Shown one piece after another: positions 25,147 through 36,944 of a stretch of DNA of 64,000 bases. Source of the DNA: Macrostomum hystrix (Eukaryota; Platyhelminthes; Macrostomidae); NCBI GenBank assembly GCA_950097015.1, contig CATNEN010000038.1, forward strand, positions 17,866,001-17,930,000, read 5' to 3'. Below the pieces are notes generated by a model. It did not search any database, had not been told where the DNA came from, and worked only from the letters and a program-made list of their open reading frames with translations. Within the stretch, counting starts at the first letter, position 1; each line of letters begins with the position of its first letter. The position numbers and the translations under genes were made by a program.

Positions 25147-25261
25147 CGGGTGGCAAAATGGCTTGTTAGTCCAACTGTACGAGTAATATATCACCGTAAA
25201 TCATGCAATATATGTCTATTTATTAATAATACTGTACTTAAATATCATTGATTAATTATAG

Positions 25262-25400
25262 CTACCCCAGCAGTCGGATGTGCAGCTGACAGCACAGTAG
25301 CAGTAATTACGCAGTAACATTTAAAGGCTGCGTATACGCCTGTACAGTCCATGGACTGGATCAGCACGCAGCACCCAAACCAATATTACCCCATGCAGCT
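25262..25400 (-). mobile_element. SINE family A tail fragment
   Basis: Matches the 3' half of the 37.0-kb copy: CGGATGTGCAGCTGACAGCA, AAGGCTGCGTATACG, CAGTCCATGGACTGG and the CAGCTAATACTGGTA block. The tRNA-like head is absent. Confidence 0.75.
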
Positions 25401-25592
25401 AATACTGGTAGGCAAAACAAGAACAGTTTTTCTAGAAATTGACAAGTATACCGACGTTGGCTCATAAAAAATGAAAAGATATTATCGCAGCTTAAGATTG
25501 CCCAGGGGTAGAGATGAAAAACATCTATAGACTATAGATGATTGATACAGAAAAAAGTGTGTAAACTCATTGTAAACTGAATTTATGCCGCC

Positions 25593-25769
25593 ATGAATAG
25601 TTACCAAAATGCTAGCATTCAGGCACAACTGCTGCAGCTGCTGGCTGAGCTAACTGAATTAGAAAAGTACATTACTCTACATAGCAACGCGGATCTCTCG
25701 CGATATAGGAGTATGCATGCAGATATTTCCCCTGGAGGTTTAATAAAGCTTCAAATACATAGTATATAG
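25593..25769 (+). CDS. Small ORF, 58 aa, helical, strong Kozak context
   Basis: ATG sits in GCCGCCATGA, a near-ideal start context. The product begins MNSYQNASIQAQLLQLLAEL and continues with an E/L-rich helix (TELEKYITLH), then a short tail ending IKLQIHSI. Not recognised. The TATA/CCAAT block lies 450 bp upstream with a SINE tail between. It could be a micropeptide, the start of a decayed retroelement ORF, or chance. Confidence 0.3.
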   Translation: MNSYQNASIQAQLLQLLAELTELEKYITLHSNADLSRYRSMHADISPGGLIKLQIHSI

Positions 25770-26127
25770 TGACTGCGCTAGTTGCCCACTTGACTATAGA
25801 TAGAGCATTTAATGCGTAAGTACTATCTAGCCAGTAAGGCCTCTAATGAGTGTAGCGACAATGATTAGGAAATCGTGGAAAACAAGGATCGATATATTAT
25901 AATGCTTTTTTATTAAGGTGATCAAATCTGCTATGAATTAAGCAAGGCCATCAAACCCGCGCGCCCATGATGGAGTGTACGCTCGTTACGAATCAATTTT
26001 TCTATAACCATATAAAGACAGGCTTGTTGTAGCCTGATCATATACGAGACAAGGGGACAGCTCATTGGACCTTTGAGATGTGCTCCAGTGGGGACCAAGC
26101 CGGGGATGGTCGCGCGATTTCAATTCC

Positions 26128-26137
26128 TATAAAAAGG
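26128..26137 (+). promoter_or_regulatory. TATA box upstream of the GPCR gene
   Basis: TATAAAAAGG about 190 nt before the GPCR ATG, at a plausible distance for its core promoter. TACTCGTA lies at 26201 between the two. Confidence 0.4.
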
Positions 26138-26323
26138 CCGCATTCAGGTAGTTTTTTTTCAGAGACGAATGAAATAACGGCCCGGCCTTAATAGCCCTGC
26201 TACTCGTAAGATTCGTTCTGCTCATATTACTCTACAATTATCTAGTATCTCTCGGATTTAAAGAATCCGAGAAATTTCGCGGTCGTCAGAGGAAGCCGCG
26301 CTGTAGGCGCATATAATAGCCCG

Positions 26324-27908
26324 ATGATGATGCTATTCCGATCTGGTAATCACTCGCACGAATGCGAGAATGCAACCAGACACAATGCCAACTTCCTGGA
26401 ACAGAATCCTGCGGTGCGATTCTACTATGGACTGGTGGTCTGCCTGACCGGCAGCAACTTCCTGCTGAACCTCCTCTGCTTTCTAGTCTTCCGGTCCATG
26501 CGACCGAGGCGACAGTTCAACCGACTGCTGATGCTCCTATCGCTGATCGAGGCCGTGTTTCAAGCCGTGTTCGCGTGCAATCACGCTCTGGTTTTCTGCA
26601 TGGATACTAACCAATTGAAGCTGCCAACGCTTGGGGTGGCATACACGGTGTGCGTTCTGCTAATGACTAGCCTGTACCTGCTTACGGTTGCTCACCTGAT
26701 GCGCAACTGGTGCGTAGTGCTAATTAGCTATTATCGCTGGATGGTGGTCTCACAGAGTCTGCCACAGAAGGGTGCCACTGCGACAGCTCGCGGCGGCGGC
26801 GGCTGCGGTGCAGGATGTCGCAGTTACTGGCCGACAAGTCGACGACGTACAGTCCAAGCGTTGAGCCTGGCTCTGCTAGTCAGCTTGCTAGTGTCCGCTC
26901 CGCGTCTCTTCGAATTCCAGGTGGTAGTTTGCTCCACTAATTACCAGGTAAAGTTTACTTAGTAGCAAGGCGTTGCAGTATATACATGAACAGCAAATAT
27001 TGGTTATCTATCACAATGCCCCTCTCGCTCAGGTGACGCACATCGACGGCTTGCTGGGCAGGCTGGCGGCATACCGGTTGGCCTACCTGGGTGCGGTGCT
27101 CTGCATTTTTCAGAATGGCGGCCCGATCGCCTGCCTGCTGGCCTTCAGCGTCTTTCTAGTTCAGTTTCTAGTCCGCCAGAGCAGACGTCGGATGTCGCTG
27201 AACTTGGAGCCCTGCGAGCGCTTCCGGGCTAGGAATCGAACCGTTCTGCTGCTCTGCACCCTATTTCTGATCTGCGAGTGGCCCACAGTGCTCAAGTCTA
27301 TTGATCCGATGAACCAGCGCTGGCAGGCGGTTGGCTTTACGGCCAATTTTCTCACCTGCCTTAACTCCACACTCAACATTTTTGTCTACAACTGCGCGCA
27401 CGAAAAATTCTCCGATGGACTGTCGCGCCTGTTGGCTATTGGTAGGTCAGGGGCAACAGCCCGCGGTGGCAGTATTGGCGGCGGACCCGGAAGCGGCGGC
27501 GATCTGGACTGGTTGACCCGACAACGCAACCATCGCCGTCGAAGTCGGCGGTGTAGCAGCGCCGCCAGCCTCGACTACGCGGAGGCTGCTCGTCGGGGAC
27601 GTCGCCGATTTGGCGGCGGCCGTCTTCGATCGGATCTGGAGACGACTCGTAGTATTTGCACCACAACAATTGGCGGAGGTCTAGACGATGATCCGGAAGA
27701 TGATAAGCTGCCAGAACATCTGGAGGCATCGGCACAGATAGGAGACAATGGACAGCGTCGAATCGACGCGACGTCGGCTCTGGCGGCCGCGTCTACCGCC
27801 ATGGCAGTTGTAGTAGTAGTCGATGAAGCTGAACCCATCAAGACTGCTGGCAGCGAAGCCGAGATGAAGACACTCATTGTGCCACCAGAACAGAACGGAC
27901 AAAAATGA
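26324..27908 (+). CDS. Rhodopsin-like (class A) GPCR, 2 exons, 499 aa
   Basis: Exons 26324-26947 and 27033-27908, joined at phase 0 across an 85-bp intron. The extracellular N-terminus carries sequons NHS and NAT and no signal peptide. Seven hydrophobic segments lie near residues 34-58, 66-88, 103-125, 177-195, 223-254, 276-297 and 307-329. TM7 reads NSTLNIFVYN, where NIFVY stands for NPxxY. The position of the DRY motif after TM3 reads RNW (MRNWCVV), so the usual arginine is missing. The ~170-residue C-terminal tail is basic, then Gly/Ala rich, without membrane segments. The overall pattern recalls invertebrate peptide receptors, but I cannot name the ligand. Three ATGs stand in a row at the start, so the true start may be 26327 or 26330. 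Confidence 0.8.
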
Positions 27909-28595
27909 TCGATCGATGTTGGTGTGTGATAATTAGGACACGTACCCAAAATTGTACAGACAGAGCACGAACTTGCAGGTACATGTTGTAGGATTATATC
28001 CTCAAAATCGCGTAGGGGCCTACTACTTATTAGAGATTGCAATTTAGCTTCAGCTTCCCCTCAATTCAATTCTTATGAATCTCGTTGTCTATAGCCTTTT
28101 TACGGACTCTAAACTCAGTTAAGAAATTATATAATCGCTAAAGCTATACTTTTACGAAACCAATAATTCTCGATTAACAGTTATCTTAACATACTAAATA
28201 CTCGTATTATGGGAGAATAAGTGGTTTTGGGTAGGGAAAATTAAAAGCGAGAGAATAATAAATACGATTAAACTTCAATTGAGGCATGGGAATTTACTGA
28301 AGATTAATAATAGTTTTTCTGTTATATTACGACTCGTACATTTTTATTATCTGCTATCAATCCAAACAACGGCACATCAGTAAAGGTAACAGTGACAGCC
28401 CTCATCGACGGAGGTTGCAGCTACACCTATACCCCGCTAAATAATTTAGTAGCTTTTTCGGCCGTCCTTTTGGCGCGAAATTCTAACCCTATCAAAAGGT
28501 TTTTGAAGTTCAAAATTCGCAACTTGCTCAGGAATCACCTCAATTCGCCACCATCATCGACATCACCGTCTTAAGGATCATCGCCGCCACGAACA
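27909..28595. other. 3' flank of the GPCR gene
   Basis: AT-rich, with an AATAAA at 28257-28262 that could end the GPCR transcript and TACTCGTA at 28199. No other coding signal. Confidence 0.45.
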
Positions 28596-28599
28596 TATA

Positions 28600-28815
28600 A
28601 GCACAAACGCAAACAATGCACTCTCCGGATTCGAACTCTAGACCTCTACCTCTATGCAATCACACGTTGAAGACAATTCAATTGAAGGACTGAAGTTAAC
28701 ATTCTACGGAACGAGGGTAGAATACTAAGCACTGAGGATAAAAGCTTGGAGGAATGAGAAAACGGTAGAAATTTGGGCAGGTGTGTCGGCCTCCCAGTCC
28801 ATGGACTGATCAGTA
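28600..28815 (+). mobile_element. Degenerate SINE family A copy
   Basis: B-box-like GGATTCGAACTCTAGACC near 28618 and the family tail CCCAGTCCATGGACTGATCA at about 28793. The body between is poorly preserved. From here to 29244 I see nothing further. Confidence 0.5.
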
Positions 28816-29244
28816 GATAAGAAGAAAATTCGGGTTATTAGAAGCAAAAGAAAGTTTTCAGACAATATGATGAATGAGATGCTGACGACGTATCATAAAA
28901 ATAAAAAAACGTGACGTGGTTTAAAGGAAGGAAACACAATGGAAGACAAGCTCTAAGACAGACCTGCTAATTAACTTGCCGAGATTCACCCTAAAGGCAA
29001 AGAAATTTGCTGGCGATTCTAATAAGCAGAAATATTTATTACCAATTTGCTAATTGGCTTATTGCGAAATAAGAGACACATTAAGGAAGCACAAAATGGT
29101 ACATTAGGTCGATGAGTCAAGGAACTGATGTTAGGAAATAATTTTTGTTTTAACAAATAAGAAGCCTGACGAGTTTCTAAGAACTGATGAAGAAGGAATT
29201 TAAAAGTACACGCAAAAACGCTGCCACTAGTTTTACACCTTTAT

Positions 29245-31928
29245 TTAATAAACAAAGCTACGCAAAAGCTGTGTAACTTTAGCACAACCCTCCGTAGCTA
29301 TAGTCGGCCTAACGCTTGACGACAACGTCGGTGAGGTCAACGATGACGGCGATTGCTGGGCGCGGCGCAGGACGACGCGTCTAACCGGACTGCCTAGCAG
29401 AACGCTGCGACACCAGGCCTCAGTAACCTGGCTGTTGCGCCACGGGCACCAAAGCCAATGCAGGTTGTGAGGCTCCAGCTTGGCGGTAAAGACGGCCGCC
29501 TCATCGGACGGTGATTGGCGGGCTCGCTTTGTTGGCGGCTCGGCCGGTAAATCAGCTGATTGGCTAATGGTGGAATCCGTGGCGCAATCTAATTGGCTAG
29601 GTATCTGTCGGTCGGTGGGCTCCGATTGGTTCTCAACTGAACTTTCTGGATGATTGGCGGAACCTGTGGCGCAATCTGATCGGCTGTGTATCTGCCGGTC
29701 GTTGGGCTCTGATTGGTTCCTAACCAAACTCTCTAATTGGTCAGGAGAGCCATTAGCCGGAGTTTCCGATTGGTCCGGACGATTTTTAGCTGCACTATAT
29801 GATTGGTTGGCAGCATTGTCACATTCTTCAACACAACTATTCTTGGAGGCGTCAAGCAGACTGGCGCCAAGGTCGCCATCCGAGTTGGATTCGCCGTCAG
29901 TGGCAGCCAGTCGTCGACGCTCCTGACGTTGGGCCAGCCGACTCAGATTCCACAGACCAAGCCTACGCTGACAGAAGCGGCAGCAGAGAATACCTTTTCC
30001 ATCTTTGCCTTCAGTCGATGCAGCTGGTAGAGTCCATCCTGTGACTGCCAGCTGGTAAGAGAGACGCCGTTTTAGCCGCATTTGTGAATCAGTTACGAAA
30101 TCAGCTGTAGCAGCAGGAGCAGTGGCATCGATGATGGCAAGGAACTCTTGCGCTAGCTGCGGGCACTGTGTTGCAGTACATTAAAAATGTTTTTAAGCCA
30201 TGAACGAACATGCCTAAATAACTGAAGGTAGCTAACATTTTGAAAGACTTAAGTTAAACTGCCTGTAGGCCTGAAATTAGCAGCCTCAAGTACTCAAATG
30301 TTCAATCTGAAGGATTTCAAGTAATGTTCCGATGGACAGGGAGTAGCTACTAAAAGTAGTAATCTGAAGAAAGCAGTTAAGAGGAATTCAATGATTGAGA
30401 CTGGAAGAAGAACATACAGGCAGCTAGCTGTACAAGTGGTTTTGTATAGCATTTGTGTTTTAATCAAAGCTTAAATACTCACAGCAATGTCCAGTTCCAA
30501 TTGTTCGTCAATCTGGGTCACAGCGCCACAGAGTCCATCAGCAATGCTAGCTAGAACACTGAGATCTGCAGCTGGGTTGTTAAACTTTAAAACTGGCAAA
30601 CTTTCTGAAAAAAAATTAACAAAATTATCTATGTGCTAGAAGTTTAGATAGAACATTAAACACAATTATTTTACCCAAAAAAACTTACCAACAGCAGGAA
30701 AAAGTTTCCAAGGGCAGAGGTTGTCATGGTTTGATGATAATTTTTCAACAGTTTCACTGATAAAGTGATTATCTAAAGTAAAAATTTTTTTTTAATAATT
30801 AGACTAATGTTAAAAAGTGTGGGAGTGAACATTAAGTTGTGCATTTCAAAGAATGCAAAACTAAATACTCACTCAGTGCAGGACTTGCTGGCAGTTTGAT
30901 GCACAGGTAATTCTTACAGGTGACACAGGTCAGCAGGTCTGGCTGCTTGCCAATCCAACCATACTGGGCACACACAAGTGGCGACACTTCAATTGGCTTC
31001 ACTGACCAGGATAAATTCTATAAAATATGTTTATAAGGAATGTCTAATAATAGCTATCATAATAGAACACAATTTGAAGCCAAGAGTTGCTTTAGAAAAT
31101 AACAAGGACTTACAGAAAATGTTTTCAGTCTGGCCAACAAGCCAGCCAGAGTTCTTTCCTTAATTAATCCACTGCCAGACATTGTGGGCAATGAGTCAGA
31201 CACAATCCTATAATTTATTATAAAATAAGTAGGATCAATTATATAAGCCAACCAAAAAGTTAACAATTGATTTTTTATATAAGTTATAAAAGTTATTGTT
31301 ACATATAAGTTATATAAGTTTTTGGTTTATAAAAGCTAACAATTTCACAATCATTTAGAAATCTGTTTATTTTGTTTGATTTAACTGTTAAGTGCTGACT
31401 ATTCTATGGCTCTCAATTCTTTTAAATAGCCTTGGTACTAGTTGCTGACTGCATAATGATAGTATCTTAACAATTTAAGCAGTGTAGTGGGATGGAAAGC
31501 AGCTGCATCTCTAGCTGTGCCACTGTCAACAAATCAATATTGTTTCGAAAAGAAACTCAAATTTTTATATTAACATGAAAATATTGTTTTAGAAATTAAT
31601 GTCTTTGTTTTGATAATTTATCCAATTATTTATTTGCTAATGGAGTACATGACACAGACTACAAATTTTAAAGAACAGTTCTCCTAAAGGTATGCTAATT
31701 CCTATAGTACAAGTATGAATATGCCTAGGCCTATTGCAAATTTGCAATATTATATTAAAATAACTTGCTATACTTGCATAATAACACAAATATCACACAA
31801 ATAGCTACTTACAAATGCAACTCGTTGTCTTCTGAGTCATCAAAATCATCAATGGCATTTTTAAATGAAAGAATAGTAGATAGAACTACATCATCTTTAA
31901 CAATGGTATGAGAATCAGAAAAAGACAT
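29245..31928 (-). CDS. ZC3HC1: ZC3HC1/NIPA-type zinc-finger protein, 6 exons, 493 aa
   Basis: Exons 31928-31813, 31207-31114, 31017-30873, 30772-30689, 30604-30483, 30165-29245; all phases agree (1482 bp). In humans NIPA is a nuclear protein of the nuclear basket and an F-box-like factor linked to cyclin B1 turnover. The N-terminal C3HC finger shows LVCAQYGW (84-91), CVTC (101-104) and the H-x3-C pair SSNHDNLCPW (131-140), split over exons 3 and 4. The second, Rsm1-like, module in exon 6 shows LAVTGWTL, ILCCRFCQRRLGLWNL and HNLHWLWCPW. Between its halves is an acidic, S-rich linker with a ~33-residue tandem duplication (both copies contain NQSEP-x-DRQI). The length is close to human ZC3HC1 (about 500 aa). 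On the minus strand AATAAA overlaps the TAA stop (29245-29240). The acceptor of a leader exon lies 15 nt before the ATG. Confidence 0.92.
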
Positions 31929-32889
31929 GTTATATTTATTGAACTAAATGAGCTAACTTATAACAGTAATGGCTGGACCTTACTAGGTTTGATACTATTG
32001 CCAATACTTCAAACAAATTGTTTCGATTGATCACAGATTTTTGGTCTGACTGAGATAAACACGTTGGAAAAATAGGTTGCAGGGCAGGCCTTGTCGGTCC
32101 TTTTCAAGTATGTTAGGAAAAATACAAGGATTTTTTGAACGACCTGAATTAGCGACTCAGTGATAGCTTGAATTTATTTTTAGCAAATCTGCAAAAGCAC
32201 AGTTATCTAGCTACTTACTACACTGGATCATGAGTCAATTAATGAAAGAGCCGCAGCAATGTGTGGCTGCCTCGTTTAAACGTTTTCTTACAAAAAAACA
32301 TAAGAGGTTATAGTTCTCATTTTATAAAATTTATTTCGGTTTATAGATTTATAGATTATAGCTAATTTTTATCGATTTTTTAGCTCAGTATGTCTTGCCA
32401 GTTAAATGGCCTGCCAGTAAATTTAGCTGTTGTTTAAACATACATTTCACCGAACTAGCTACACATTTAAATTCCCCCCTAAGCTGATTGCGATTGGTAG
32501 ACGGCGGCATTTGATACACGCTTCGATCGTTAGCATCTTATTCGTTCGCTTGCTGATACTGATAGGTGGAATTCATGTGAGTGTTTTCGATTTTATTTTA
32601 ATTTGGTAGACAACGGCTTCATTCATAGGGGTCTACTCGAAGAGATACAGTTTATCCTATCTTACCACTATTGATTTTTTAAAATTAATTAATACCACTA
32701 TAGTCTACTCTATAGTGACTATACTATCGGATACAGGGGCCTACACCGAGTTATTTTAAAGTAGCAGCAGTAAGTGCCTACCTATGATACCTATCTACCT
32801 ACTTACTTACAATACCTATCTACCTACGAATGTACCTAAACTGAGGATGCAATTTGCTAGTTTCTTTCTAGTTTCTACCATAGGGCCTA
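31929..32889. other. Intergenic stretch upstream of ZC3HC1
   Basis: AT-rich, no coding signal. Short ACCTATCTACCTAC-like repeats occur around 32775-32835. Confidence 0.45.
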
Positions 32890-34229
32890 CCATAGTGTGG
32901 ATCATGTAAAGTGCACGCGAGAAACGACCCAAAACTAATCCCCAAAAGCACGCCAGTGGCAAGAAAATGCATGCCGATGCACGCTAACTGTGGAAACCAA
33001 ACCATAACTAGGGCTACTAACTACAGGTAGGCCTAACTTTTCTTAATGTCACTTATGCCTTTATGCTGGCTAATTAAGTTAATACATAAATTTATTGTGT
33101 AATATGTCAAAGTTAAAAAAAAAAATTGAAACATATTTTTAATTGCAACAAAACAAGACAGTAAAACAAAACAAAAAAGTAAACAAGAAATTATATATCT
33201 TTAAAAATGTGTATTTCTCAATAATGTATTTATTTATTAACAATTAAAAAACTATTTTTTGCTGCATAGCAATGCATTGGCAGCATTGCCATGCTAGGCA
33301 GGCACCAGGCATGCCAGTATAATTATGTACAAACCAACCATAGTCCAGATCATGCTGGCTGCACGCTCTAAAATAATTTTCTAGGCCATAATGCACGCTA
33401 AATAAAATGGTTTTGCACACCAAAATATTGCATTCAGAAAAAACAAGTGTCGAGCCTGTCAAAAGCTGCTGATGTACGGACAGCAGGAGAGCCCTTGCTT
33501 CCGCTTGTCCACGGCCTTGCTGACATCGCAGCGTGTTGCCCGCGCATCAACAAAAAATGGTGTACGATGTTAGCGCAGTTGCCTGTCAGTGTCACTGCTG
33601 TAGTAAAGCTGCGTGCACTCGTCTAGGAAGTGCTTACACGATTGGCTTCCTAAAGGACTTGGACTTGGACATAGATCATTTATGATATCAATATGATGTA
33701 TGTATGTATTTATGATTAAATAGAAATGATAGAAAAAAATTTAAACTCTTGTGCAATTTGAAACATTATCTTCTGACTACTGCCACTAAAAACTTTTAAA
33801 AGTTATTTAACTAAAATTTTTAGTGTTAACCAAAGGATATGTAAAAAAGTAACGCAAAGAATGTTGTTTGTTTAAGTTGATTACGGAGTCTATGAAAGCG
33901 ACAATTAGAATGAAAAAAGTAAGTGTATGTGTATTTAAAGTCGGAAAATTTTTAAGAATTTTATTGATGCATGTATTATATGCCAATGCATGCCAACCAT
34001 GCACGCCAAATTTTAGTGTGTGTGCCATTGCACGCCAACTATGCATGCCAACTTTGGTGTGCAAAGCAAATGCACACCCAAATTTTCGGGCATATACTAC
34101 ATGATCTGGACTATGGCAAACCAATGTTTGTACATTATATCCCACTTACCTATTTGCATGCCACTGCATGCCACTTTTGAAAATGCATGGGGGAAAATTC
34201 TTGCGTGCACTGCATGATCTGCACTATGG
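32890..34229. mobile_element. Terminal-inverted-repeat element, outer copy (1340 bp)
   Basis: The left end CCATAGTGTGGATCATG, then TGCACGCGAGAA, mirrors the right end (reverse complement CCATAGTGCAGATCATG, then TGCACGCAAGAA). CTA flanks both sides (32887-32889 and 34230-34232), a possible 3-bp target duplication. There is no transposase; the interior is rich in TGCATGCCA-like words. A related element is nested inside. Confidence 0.65.
33338..34116. mobile_element. Nested terminal-inverted-repeat element (779 bp)
   Basis: The 17-bp ends CCATAGTCCAGATCATG and CATGATCTGGACTATGG are perfect reverse complements. CAA lies immediately outside both ends (33335-33337, 34117-34119). No coding capacity. 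It belongs to the same family as the outer copy, judged by the shared ends. Confidence 0.75.
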
Positions 34230-34740
34230 CTACCATAAAACCAAGTGCTTAAAATTGGTTGTAAAATAAGAGCTACTACTACTAAGTCTACTACTAATAT
34301 AAAAAATACTATTCCATATAAGCATCAATAGTGACTAACATCATATGGAAAACTATCATATTGCCACTTGATCCTGATATGAGAAAGTAAGTTCTTTGAA
34401 AATACTTTTAGAAATTAATGTCATTAATTATATTGTCTGCTGGCTACTACTAGAGCTATGTAGGTGCAATGCAGGACCTAATACCCCAATTCTATTTTTG
34501 GCCAATTTATCTAGTTAGTCCAGATAAAGTATTAATATTTTTGTATAGCCCTTTTTCATCATACAGAATGTTAGGTTCTAAACTGGTGATCTCAGTTAGA
34601 TTGATTTGATGGTAAAATGTATGGAACATTTTGGTATTTTACTTTGTGACAAAAGCAACAATTCCAAGATAAAGAATGATAATGAAGATTAAAGATTGGT
34701 AGCAATTTAAGATGCTTAAGTTATGCTAAAAAGTAAATAC
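34230..34740. other. Gene-free AT-rich stretch
   Basis: No coding signal or repeat recognised between two mobile elements. Confidence 0.4.
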
Positions 34741-35804
34741 CAGGGTTGCCAGGCATTTCAGTCCCTGATCTTTTCAGTGCCTTGCTTTTTGGTGACTGGT
34801 CTTGCTTTTTGCTACCAATTTGCTACATTTTGGTCCCCATGTATACAAGACATGATAAAACACAAAACTTGACTAGAGACCCTTCAATGCATGTGTGTAA
34901 ATAATACGTAAACAAAATTAAAACAATAATAAATTATTTATGAATGAAGCTTTGTTATATTTATCAAAGCAACATATTTTGAAATTTATATTATAAGAAC
35001 AGCATTGGATCTGCTTCTAATAAAAAATTATCATTATTTTAGTGTGGAAAAAGTGAAAACTTCCTAGGTCTATCTCGCTAGTGCATTTTTTGTATAAAAA
35101 TCTGCCATTAATAAACTTTCCATGAACCAAAGTGTCCCATCCTTCTATTAGTGATCCTTGGTTAAATCCTGCCTGGCATCATGTGGCTGATAAGATGTTT
35201 TGGATAACTTGTGAGCTCTATATTTTGATTCAGAAATATGCTAAATTTCATGTACATATACATGCATTTCCATACACATTCATAACACAACATCATACAT
35301 GCGCAACCTCCCAAATCTTAGCAAATCTTGCAACTTAGTTCATTTCATTGCTCTATTTACGACTTAGTTTGCTCTCATTTGCTCTCTTTTTCTCTCTCCT
35401 TTTTCCTTTTCTTCATGCCTTCCTTTTTTGTCCCTTGGTCCCCCCTTTGTTTTTATTTGCACTTGGTTGATTGGTTTTTGCAACTTACCTTGCTTGGCCC
35501 TCGTTTCATTTGGCCGGGTGTTGCGCATGTATGACACAACATGTACATGTACATATACATTCAAAGCTTGCTACTGTATTAGTAGTACAATTGGAATTTT
35601 AATGGTTGCAAGTTATGAGCAATTACAACGAAAATGGTTTGTTGCATTAAAAAAATGGAGAGACACTGCTTATAATACTTTGTAATATTATATAATGTCT
35701 TATACTTGATGTATTTGTGGGAACTAAAATGCATTAAAAAGGTACTGAAAAGCAAAACCAGGCATAAAAAAGCCTGGCACCGAAATGCCTGGCAACTGTA
35801 CCTG
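34741..35804. mobile_element. Non-autonomous DNA transposon with long inverted ends (1064 bp)
   Basis: Left end CAGGGTTGCCAGGCATTTCA; the right end reads, in reverse complement, CAGGTACAGTTGCCAGGCATTTC. Subterminal TTTTCAGTGCC also pairs with GGTACTGAAAA. Flanking 8-mers GTAAATAC and TTAAACAG agree at 5 of 8 positions, as an eroded hAT-type duplication might. No transposase ORF. Confidence 0.65.
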
Positions 35805-36940
35805 TTAAACAGTCACATTGTTTAATTTTAGCTACTTTATAACCAATCCCTAAAATGTATGAAAATATTACCCTGTACCTAGTTTTCTGAATTTGTTTCC
35901 CATATAGCCCTGGCTGTGATAGCCTAAGGCTATAGTTTCACCATGATATTTGAACTTTGCAAATTGCTAGCTAGAATATTTTGGCATGTACCCATGTATA
36001 ATAGAATTTCCTTTTTACTTCTGGTGCAACAGTATGTATTGGCATGGAGGCTATAAATACAATATGCCTTATATTTATAGTCTTCTTTCTCTCGTCTTCA
36101 TTTAAACAACTGCATATTGAAACAAAATATGTCACGTGCATCTAAAAAAATTTGTGCAATTTTAACAGAATATTCGGGCATTTAAACAACTTCACATGAG
36201 TTTTCTTAGAAGGAGATCAACCTTATTTTGCATCAAAATTATTTTCTGGCATCCTTACTGACTAGAGCATTGTTTAGCTGCGGGATATCCACAACAGGCC
36301 TGTCATTAAGGTTAACAGAAATGGATATCATTTAGTCAGAAAATGTACCTTAAGTTAGATAAAGCTTAGGTTAAGTTAAGCTTAAGTGTATACTGTGTTT
36401 CACCCATTGCCATTCAAACAAAGTGAGCTTAAACTTGTATAAGCAGTGACCATAATGACAACCTTTATTGGCTTCTGGCTGATCTTTTTTTGGAAAGCTG
36501 GGTATTTGCATAAATAGTTCAGGGTCGCAAATCTCTTTTTTTGTTTATTTGCTATCGACTTTCTGGGTTACTTGACTGTGAATGTTGCTGTATAGATAAG
36601 TAACTTTGACTGCTTATAAATATGGGCATTGTCAATTTTAGTGCTAATGGTTTATCTATCTGGTTTAGCTAATGGTGACAAAAAGTCCCCTAAAATATTG
36701 ATCAACCTTTAAATGCAAGCGTTTGCATCTGCTTACCTGACTACTTTAAAGTAGACTGTATAAGTCATAAGGTTCACTAACAAGAAATAGAACCTATATA
36801 TACTCGTATATTCGGAAAATTGACTGTGGTGGTTAACAATTGCATATTGAGCTGTTTTAGTGGCACAGTTCAATGTGTTTTACACTGCTGCAACTGCCTC
36901 CTAACTGAGTTAGTTTTAGTGCCCGCCTATAATAATTATA
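35805..36940. other. Gene-free stretch
   Basis: AT-rich; no coding signal recognised. TACTCGTA at 36801. Confidence 0.4.
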
Positions 36941-36944
36941 ATTG

